A stretch of 64,000 nt of DNA from Deroplatys truncata (lineage: Eukaryota; Arthropoda; Insecta; Mantodea; Mantidae), in the NCBI GenBank assembly GCA_030765065.1, contig CM060988.1:176741065-176805064 (forward strand), given 5' to 3'. This document shows, piece by piece, positions 56,560 through 64,000 of this stretch. The position numbers and the translations under genes were made by a program. Positions within the stretch are counted from its first letter, which is position 1, and each line of letters opens with the position of its first letter. The notes under the pieces are model-generated. The model saw only the letters and a list, made by a program, of their open reading frames with translations. It was not told the origin of the DNA and searched no databases.

Positions 56560-57449
56560 ACTTTCTCTACTACGTATAGTAAGTAGGGGAAGTATTGCAT
56601 TCCACCCAAAAATTCGATACCGAGATTTCGCCGGAAATACATGTTTTGAGACCTCCTGAATCCAAAAAAAGCATTTTTGGAAACATGTCCGTGTGTGTGT
56701 CTGTGTGTGTGTGTGTCTGTGTGTGTGTCTGTGTGTGTGTGTGTCTGTGTGTCTGTGAACAGCATAACTCAAAAACGAACAGTCGGATAAGCACCAAACT
56801 TGGTATTTAGGTTCAGTATCTTCCAGAGATGCGACACGAAGGTTTTCAAGAAAATCCCCCCACCCCAGACTACCCTTTACATGGAAGATTTTTCGAAAAT
56901 TTTAATTTTCTCAAAAATGGCTCTAACGATTTTGATGAAAATATCATATGTTTAAGATAATGTCATGGGAAATGAAATGTATATCTCGAATTTTCTGGGA
57001 ATGTCTCCAAAAGTATTCTTCATTGTGAACGACTTTTGCATAACTGGTAAACCATAAGAGATAGACAAAATTTTACTACACAAAAAATGTAGATCGCGTT
57101 AAAATACACAACTTATGTCATATACATTTCTTTTGTTGAGTGAACCGTTTTCGAGATATTGCTTGTTATTTCCTTAAATTTTCCAATACTTATACTTTTT
57201 CTCAAATGCGTTATTCATTTTTTTTATGTCCTGGACATGCAAAGAGAATGGAATGCGCCACATAGCAACCAGCGTTAAAATATTTGACTATCGCTTAAAA
57301 GCTACCATATTTCCCTTGCATCTACAAGAAAATTACCAATAAGATTGACATCTCGATATCTCGATTAACATGACGCATATGGAGAATAGGCGTTTGTAAA
57401 ATTAGATTGTACAAGAGTAGAGAAAGTCATGTGAGTGTAACACATCAGA
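56560..57449 (-). mobile_element. HINE-like element, longest full copy (890 bp)
   Basis: Runs from ACTTTCTCTACTACGTATAG to GTGAGTGTAACACATCAGA. The microsatellite is a mixed GT and CTGT tract at about 56690-56757. T runs flank it, with AGATATCTAC on one side and ATGTAGTACG on the other, as expected for a host copy split at its T run. Confidence 0.88.
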
Positions 57450-57881
57450 TTTTTTATGTAGTACGTTTTCCAGTTATACAAGACTCTACAAAGTTCCTAC
57501 CGAATGAAGAGGACTTCATAGGCCATTCCCATAAAATTTAAGATATATGAGTACATTTTATTTGTCTAAATTTATTTAATACACAGTATTTTAACCAAAA
57601 TCGTGACAGCCATTTTTAGAAAGTTCAAAAGCCTCGAAAAATGTTTAGTTTGGAGGCTAGTTTGGAGTGACGAATTTCCTTGAAAACCTTGGGTTGTATC
57701 TTTGGAAGATACTGGACTTAAATACCAAGTTTGGTGTCTATCCCACTCTTCGTTTTTGGGTTGTGCTGTTCACAGACAAACACACATAATAGCTTTACTC
57801 AGGGACCTCAAAATATGCACTCCGGTGAAATTTTGGTAGAATGCAATACCTTCTCTGCTATGTACGTGGTAGAGAAAGTAA

Positions 57882-58708
57882 AAACGTAATTTTAACTGTT
57901 GGGGAGCCGAACTTGTAGTTGCAACCGCACGTATAGTACCCGCTTTCCGGTAGCCTTCGCCCCAAATGTACTTTCAGGTGGCCTTTACCCCAAGTTTAAA
58001 ACAAATTAACTTTGTAATTTGATTGTTTCTTTAAGTATTGAATATTTATGTTTGCCTCGGCTGTGTCAGTATTATTGTTAGAGACATGGAAGTTTGGCAG
58101 GGTTGTGATACGACTAAGAATGTAGGCTTACACAGATTTAAGTTTTAATTCACTCCTTTTTATTAATCCTTGACACAAATTAAATAGCACTTCACTGATA
58201 TCGAGAGCTGTGAGATTCTTTTATTTAATACGTGCACTTTTTAACATGTATACTGTTTTCGTCTCACACGAATACGTAATTAATTTCTCGAGGACACATC
58301 TCGCGTATGGTTATGAGCACTGTTTGGAGGCAACTGAATTGATTTCAACGGTCTAAACTTGTAAAGTTCTGTATTTTAAGTCTTTGATTGGCTAATCCTA
58401 CCCCAATAGAATACCTTCATTTAACTAAAGCTTTTTCTGGTCGTTGATTGACTATTTTATAAACTGTCACTAAAATTACATTATTTGAGTAACATTTAAA
58501 CTTTATTGCCTCAAGGTTACCTCATTGTTAGCAACTTTTGACCTGTTTCTGACAGCTCTTACATTATTGAATTACGTAATGCATTCACATAACATTATTG
58601 AACATGTTTACAATAATATAAGCATATGCAGATATTGCTTCAAGGTGGGCTGTTACTGAATTTACAATTATATAATTTGACTGAAATCATTTAAGTGTTA
58701 AAAATACT
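57882..58708. other. Nothing recognised
   Basis: AT-rich unique-looking sequence. Confidence 0.45.
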
Positions 58709-58945
58709 GCCTCATGTTACATTCACATGAATTTCTCTCCTATCGTTTATTTTTCTACCTACTTCATGTTAATTGAGATAAAAACTTATAGAAAAGTTTC
58801 ACTGCACATTTCTTTGGGTACAAGGAGGTAACCGGAGACTGAAGTGATAGTTAACTCTTTAAAAAGGGGGTTGCTAATTGCTGGCTTTCACACTACACGT
58901 CCCTTTCATGACCTAATAATACATACCTCGGAAATGATCAATGCG
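58709..58945 (+). mobile_element. Old HINE-like 5' fragment
   Basis: CTCATGTTACATTCACATGA through TTCATGTTAATTGAGATAA to AATACATACCTCGGAAATGA. Confidence 0.55.
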
Positions 58946-59224
58946 TGCTTGGCAACATCCTGACATTGAAAACCGTAGAACTTTTTCTACTCTAGCAAAG
59001 CGTAATAATTTTGGGATGACATGTAAGTTATAATCCGTAAAATGTTCAGTACAGTAGGTAAATGTACAAACATTACACGTGAAACAACTATAAAGGAAAG
59101 AACAGCACTTCCTAGGCAACATACAGATTTCTAGCCCATATTTTACGGTTCATAGCATGAACTATAAACAAAAACTGTCACAAAAATGGAGAACTTATAT
59201 CCCGCAGTCTTAGAACGCGAATAA

Positions 59225-59440
59225 CACAGAGCTAGTTAAATTTCCACGTCCATTACTGAATGTTCGCGCCAATTTACACAGTTACAGTGCATTAACGGTT
59301 GCATGTAACGATTACCAGCAACGATTAAGTTATTTGTTTTCACGGTTATCACGTTCGAAGCTTCATTACATTAACGGTTACAAGTAACGATTAGATGTAA
59401 CTAGTTTCAATATGAACGATGTCGTCGTTTGAGTTTAGCA
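59225..59440. repeat. Unclassified dispersed repeat T, copy 2 (partial), GTAAC-rich
   Basis: CCACGTCCATTACTGAATGT resembles the start of copy 1. ATTAACGGTTGCATGTAACG and ATTAACGGTTACAAGTAACG repeat within it about 95 bp apart. Confidence 0.45.
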
Positions 59441-59680
59441 CCTATAATCGTGCATGAATAGCGATCTTAATACAATGTATGCAGCTTAGTTGCGCGAGTG
59501 TTGACTGACCTGTCACCCATATTCCAAGAGATAAGCAATACGCTGTAATAAACAAATATGTACTCGCAACTCCGTGAGAGGATGACTCAAGTTGTAAACG
59601 AACATTTTATGTAAATGCTATGCCTACGGAGGGGGAAGCTAGGAAGAGATGAAATATTGGTAAAATAAGAAGAGTAGTAA

Positions 59681-60524
59681 TGAATGTATTAAATTATTAT
59701 TCAAATAAAATGAGTGTTAGTAAGGCAGTAAAAGAAACAGCTAAGGCTACAAGGATATTCAGAAACTATAGTGTATAGGATAAAAAATCTGATGTGTTAC
59801 ACTCACATGACTTTCTCTACTCTTGTACAAACTATTTTTACACACGCTTATTCTCCATCTACTTCATGTTAATCGAGATAAACATTTGCAGACTCTATCT
59901 TATTGCTAATTTTCTTGTAGATGTAAGGGGAATATATACTTACAAGGGCAATATAGAAATACAGTAGCCTTTAATCACATACATATCTCTTAATAGCTGG
60001 TTGCTAGGTGCAGCACCATTCCCTTTGCCACAGATTAATACTCTTTGCATATCCAAGACAAAAAAAATGAATAACGAATTCCCATTTGAGAAAATAAGTA
60101 TTGAAAAATTTAAGGGAATAACAAGCAATATCTCGAAAATGGTTCACTCAACAACAATGTATATGACATGAATTGTGTATTTTAACGCGATCTACATTTT
60201 TTGTGTAGTAAAATTTTGTCTATCTCTTATGGTTTACCAGTTAGGCAAAAGTGGTTCACAATGAAAAATACTTTTGGAGACATTCCCAGAAAATTCAAGA
60301 TATACATTTTATTTGTCATGAAAATATCTTAAACATATGATATTTTAATCAAAATTGTTAGTCATTTTTGAGAAAATTAAAATTTTCGACAAAATCTTCC
60401 ATGTAAAGGGTAATTTGGGGTGGGGGATTTTCTTGAAAACCTTTGCGTCGCATCTCTGGAAGATACTGAACCTAAATACCAAGTTTGGTGTTTATCCGAC
60501 TGTTCGTTTCTGAGTTATGCTGTT

Positions 60525-60558
<34 letters not shown>

Positions 60559-60760
60559 CATGTTTCCAAAAATACTTTTTTTGGATTCAGGGGTCTCAAA
60601 ACATGTATTTCCGGTGAAACCTCGGTATTGAATTTTTGGGTGGAATACAATACTTCCCCTACTTACTATACGTAGTAGAGAAAGTAAAAAAGAAAGGAAT
60701 AAAAGGAAAGGGTTAGGGGAAACAAAAAGCACACCAAGTTAACACAATAACTTTAAAAGA
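59681..60760 (+). mobile_element. Helix-turn-helix transposase fragment, copy A, interrupted by a HINE-like element
   Basis: The + strand encodes NKMSVSKAVKETAKATRIF and a basic stretch, similar to the N-terminal helix-turn-helix of DDE transposases (KAxEATGVS-type). The copy stops at 59787 at an A run, where the HINE-like element 59788-60686 is inserted. It resumes at 60687 with AAAGGAATAAAAGGAAAGGG and ends near AACACAATAACTTTAAAAG. An uninterrupted copy lies at 61369-61562. Confidence 0.6.
59788..60686 (+). mobile_element. HINE-like element, full-length copy with a known empty site
   Basis: Runs from TCTGATGTGTTACACTCACA to ACGTAGTAGAGAAAGT, with a CA tract at 60527-60554. It contains the CCATTCCCTTTGCCACAGAT variant also found at 8047. 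The paralogous sequence at 61369-61562 lacks it. Confidence 0.88.
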
Positions 60761-61368
60761 CAGTATGGAGCTAAATGGGGTATTTCTTTCTCTATCTAAC
60801 ACATACATGTTCCCATTAGCATCGTCCTTTTCTACTTTCGTGCTGTCGCCAAGTTGCTAAAAAGTATAAACATTTGTAAATATGCATTTGCTATAAATAT
60901 CAGCTTTGAACACATTATCCTATGTACAATATGTTTTTATGCCAGAACATATCATTTTTAGAGCATTTAGGGATTTTTACGAGCACAAATTTCTAAACAA
61001 AACGAGTTTTTCAGTAAAAGTCCGATATTTGCTGTGTCTATGCTTATCACGTAGTAGCTAATAAACTAAAGGGTAGAATGCAAGAATATTTTTTTCTTAG
61101 CTAGAGTAAAGTACTGTGCTGATATCTGTCCAGTTTGAATTCTCTAATAAGATGAGCGTTATAATGTTTTAAATTAATTATTTTCGGAAAATTCTATACC
61201 TATACAGAAGAAAAATCAGCCAGTGAGAAACTTTTTTGTTATTTAGTTCACAACAGGGACCAAGCGAGAGAAAATGTCGAAGAGGGTTGGAGACAGTTTT
61301 TTAAAAGAAGTCGGAATCCTGTAACTTCTTGCATTCATTGTGTATGACGGACAAAAATCAAGTCATTC
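60761..61368. other. Nothing recognised
   Basis: AT-rich sequence between the two copies of the helix-turn-helix fragment. Confidence 0.45.
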
Positions 61369-61562
61369 AACTTATTCAAGTAAAATCAGTATAAGGCAGT
61401 AAAAGAAACAGCTAAGGCTACAAGGATATTCAGAAACAGTAGTGTATAGGACAAAAAAGAAACGAATGAAAGGACCTCTAGGGACCCATAAAAAAAAAAA
61501 GATGCAAAAAGGGATAGGGGAAACAAATATACTCCTGGTTAACACAATAATTATAATAGAAT
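61369..61562 (+). mobile_element. Helix-turn-helix transposase fragment, copy B (uninterrupted)
   Basis: This is a second copy of the sequence at 59700-59787 plus 60687-60750. It reads AAGGCAGTAAAAGAAACAGC, GCTACAAGGATATTCAGAAA and GGGGAAACAAATATACTCC without an insertion. At the place where copy A has the HINE-like element there is only a run of six A. The reading frame resembles YRTKKKRMKGPLGTHKKK after the helix-turn-helix, a basic segment often seen in such transposases. It is not a host gene. Confidence 0.55.
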
Positions 61563-62039
61563 AGCGCAAAGCGAGTGTGGCGCATTGTTCATTCCTTTGC
61601 TGTTTGTAAACATTCCAACCACTTTGGATGTAACTTTATCAAGAGTAAACAGGGATATAGCCAACCAAATTATAGTTTTTACCATCTTATATCTCCATAT
61701 TTGTTTTACAATATACATTTTCAAGCCTGTAAAATCTTATTTCGAAGTACCAAAAATACAAAGAGGATACAAAGTGTAGGTGAAAATGAAATGCCTTATA
61801 ATTGCCTTAAATAACAGTGCAGATATTTCACTATTTCGTGATGTGTCATTTACAAATGACTTAAATTGGTACATATATCGCAGTTGGGCCAAATTTGGAG
61901 CATATGTAGAGTGCATGTGGCAATAGTGCGCCCCACTTAACCTGTACTGCCTTAAGCGTGAGATCCGATATAGTTCCCGATAAGCGATACCATGTCACGC
62001 ACATGAGTGGACGATGTCATCCAGGCTTAGTAGCAGTGG

Positions 62040-63170
62040 CCTCTTCAGTAACCGATAACGTAATAACTACTGTCCATTCCAAACCAGAGTGCCTTTCACT
62101 GAAAACAAACTCTTTGTATTATCCGCGCGAAAGTAGTTCGCAATCCACGCTCCTCCCATGTGCTTGTTGAACACTATTTAAATCTATAAAAACGCAACCT
62201 GCCTGAGAATTATAGTTCAAAATGCAACCTGAGGTAACAATCTATTTTATAAGTACGCGGAAATGAACATTTTACTTACGTTAATCACAATGCTCGGGCA
62301 AAAGTGCAACACCCAAATCCGAATCCTCCGAAGATGACTCAGCTGCCATATCAGAATCGGAACTACTCTCCAAAATAATGACAAGCTTATCCACAATTCC
62401 ACAGCATTGTCGCACTTAAAACAAGTTCCCACATTTTATCCTCTTCTATATTCTATTATGTCTGTTTATATTCCCTGCTCGCTTTGGTTACACTTCTCAC
62501 TGAAACGCCTGTAAAATCCGATATTAGTTTTGCAATATGCACTATTGCAAGTGTCGGGTATTTTTTTAATAGTAATTGAATATATGAAGAGGTGTTTGTT
62601 TTTCGCCACTTTTTAACTGTTTCCCGCTTTTGTGTTTGAACAGTTTGTTCGTACTACGCACACCTTCCTCTGCCATGAGAACTCTAATACCAACTGACTA
62701 AATCACAAGATTTGACCTGAGCTGAGCATACGTGTACTAGCGCATTATGAATAACTGTTCGTTTATCATATATCCTGTGTTACGCAAAGTGTTTATTGGG
62801 TACTCAGATAGCACCTCTGGGAATTCATTACTGCATTTCTCGTATATGTAAGAGAGTGGCAGTCTGCATACGGTTGGTATTAACAAGCAAGATGCTCTCG
62901 GCATTAGCGCAATAGCAGTCGAAAATCATATTTTGTAATTTCCTAACAGCTAGTATATACCCATTACCTTTAACGACGATTTATAATGATAACCGCAATA
63001 AAATGTGCAGTTCTATACCTTTGCTGCTCTAATATTTCATAATACAATACATGTATTAAGGAACTATTTACGCTAGTGTAAGAGTGTGTTCTTGGTGCAC
63101 GTACTTCTGTTTACCTCAGAGGGAACTCTGGTTTGGAATGGACAATAGCTGATCGTTACGTTGGTAGCCG
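62040..63170. repeat. Region bracketed by ~50-bp inverted repeats
   Basis: TGTCCATTCCAAACCAGAGT near 62069 is inverted as ACTCTGGTTTGGAATGGACA near 63126, with similarity continuing on both sides. The enclosed ~1 kb has a minus-strand acidic reading DKLVIILESSSDSDMAAESS near 62395-62335, without known function. It could be an unrecognised transposon. Confidence 0.45.
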
Positions 63171-63630
63171 TCATTGGGTAACTAGTTACTTTGTATTCAT
63201 TACTTTGGTAACTGTTATTGGATAACTAGTTACTTTGGTAACGTTACATCAAGCTAACCGTTAGAAGCCAATCTTTACGTTATTTTCTGGCCATCCCTAG
63301 CTGGTAACTAGGACACTAGTGGTGCAATCAAATTTTAAATTCGCACGTTACACCTTTTGTTGCAGCCCAGTGACGGGAGACCATGATCTTAAGGACACAA
63401 AGATAACCTCTAGCCTAACATAGCACTATATACCAAGTAGCATGGTACATTCACTCTATAATCCGAAGTTACAATATAATGCTATAGAATTTAATGGTTT
63501 GCCATTTACGTAGTGAAAATCTGTAACACTTTGAATCTGCTCACAAAGCCGTAAAAACGGACTCCGCTCCCGTACACTTTACGGGAAATCGTAAAAGTTG
63601 GCAAGTATGGTCAGTGCTATATGTCAAGAC
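63165..63630. repeat. Unclassified dispersed repeat T, copy 3
   Basis: A GTAAC-rich start with AACTAGTTACTTTG twice (63180-63235) is followed by TTGTTGCAGCCCAGTGACGG and CTCACAAAGCCGTAAAAACG in the same order as copy 1. Confidence 0.55.
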
Positions 63631-63644
63631 TACTTATTTGCATT

Positions 63645-63950
63645 GATTGAACAGTAAGTTTCTGTCTGTACCTTATTTTTACAAAAGAATACAAAATCCG
63701 TTGAGAACGTAGAGGCCTTCACAGTTTATTCTCAGAAAATTCAAGATATACATTGGCATTATTATCAAAATGGTAAGTGATTTTTGAGAATATCAAAAAT
63801 AACGAACACTTTCATGCAAAGGTTAGTTGTCGCATCTTTGGAAAGATTCTGAATTTCGTTTGTATTTCCGGTGAAATCTCGGGATGGAACTTTTTGGTGG
63901 AATGCAATACTTCCTCTACGTATTATAAGGTTTATAGCAGAGAAAGCAAA
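63645..63950 (+). mobile_element. Old HINE-like 3' fragment
   Basis: TTTTTACAAAAGAATACAAA to TATAGCAGAGAAAGC, in family order but with internal losses. Confidence 0.5.
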
Positions 63951-64000
63951 ACTTACACGTCAAGGTGATAAAATGAAAACGATAAAACAGCCGGGTTAGA

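Larger units (their letters stand above)
55922..57881 (+). mobile_element. Old HINE-like copy hosting a DUF4817 element and a young HINE-like copy
   Basis: Own pieces are 55922-55988, 56317-56558 and 57455-57881, ending GTACGTGGTAGAGAAAGT. Both insertions can be removed to give the expected family order. Confidence 0.7.

Noticed and set aside
2147-60732. Many open frames reading like RLFVSELCCSQTHTH or THTHTHTH
   Set aside because: They recur at every HINE-like copy, in both strands over the CA tract, and are frame shadows of the repeat.
97-63950. HINE-like family as classical Helitron
   Set aside because: No CTRR end was found, and the ends show asymmetric inverted repeats and insertion in A/T runs, which fits Helentron-type elements better.

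Overview
The window looks like insect nuclear DNA: AT-rich, intron-dominated and packed with transposable elements. The one host gene I can support is the 3' part of a serotonin 5-HT2-type receptor on the + strand, in four exons: 10572-10804, 21920-22148, 26246-26564 and 34085-35339. The splice phases agree across all three introns. The exons encode the end of extracellular loop 1 and TM3-TM4 with the DRY motif, then extracellular loop 2 and TM5, then a very long third intracellular loop, then TM6-TM7 with NPIFY. TM1-TM2 and the N-terminus must lie upstream of the window. The protein is arthropod-type. The abundance of DUF4817/IS630-like and mariner relics would fit a cockroach, termite or other polyneopteran, but that placement is inference.

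The most unusual structure is in front of the first two exons. Upstream of each lies a degenerate tandem array whose unit is the intron end, the AG acceptor and the first part of the exon itself. There are about 11 copies before the TM3 exon (9276-10571, period about 85-145 bp) and about 9 before the extracellular-loop-2 exon (19553-21919, period about 100 bp). The second array was later split by a mariner. Its unit nearest the true exon keeps a good acceptor and is open and in frame, so it could add 34 residues to extracellular loop 2.

The rest is layered repeats. One family of about 830-900 bp (called the HINE-like family here) occurs some 30 times in both orientations and fills roughly 30% of the window by my rough sum. 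It has asymmetric terminal inverted repeats (ACTTTCTCTAC / GTAGAGAAAGT), an internal CA/GT microsatellite and a terminal hairpin, and it inserts in A or T runs. These are the features of Helentron-derived HINE/DINE-1 elements. Young copies sit inside old ones. Strand for this family is set so that the hairpin end is 3'.

Other elements are three mariners with recognisable protein plus one mariner remnant, several Tc1/mariner-like relics of the DUF4817 type, a non-autonomous element with long inverted repeats, a TTAA-flanked element, a hAT-like element, a Harbinger-like Myb fragment, a Crypton-like recombinase fragment, a LINE tail, three tRNA-derived SINE families, one LTR-like fossil and an ORF of a recurrent unknown repeat protein. 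The 44.6-47.3 kb stretch and several shorter ones show nothing I recognise.

Layout: 0-9.2 kb nested repeats; 9.2-10.8 kb array 1 and exon a; 10.8-19.5 kb intron with repeats; 19.5-22.1 kb array 2 and exon b; 22.1-26.2 kb intron with a mariner; 26.2-26.6 kb exon c; 26.6-34.1 kb intron; 34.1-35.3 kb last exon; 35.3-64 kb downstream repeat-rich DNA without a recognised host gene.
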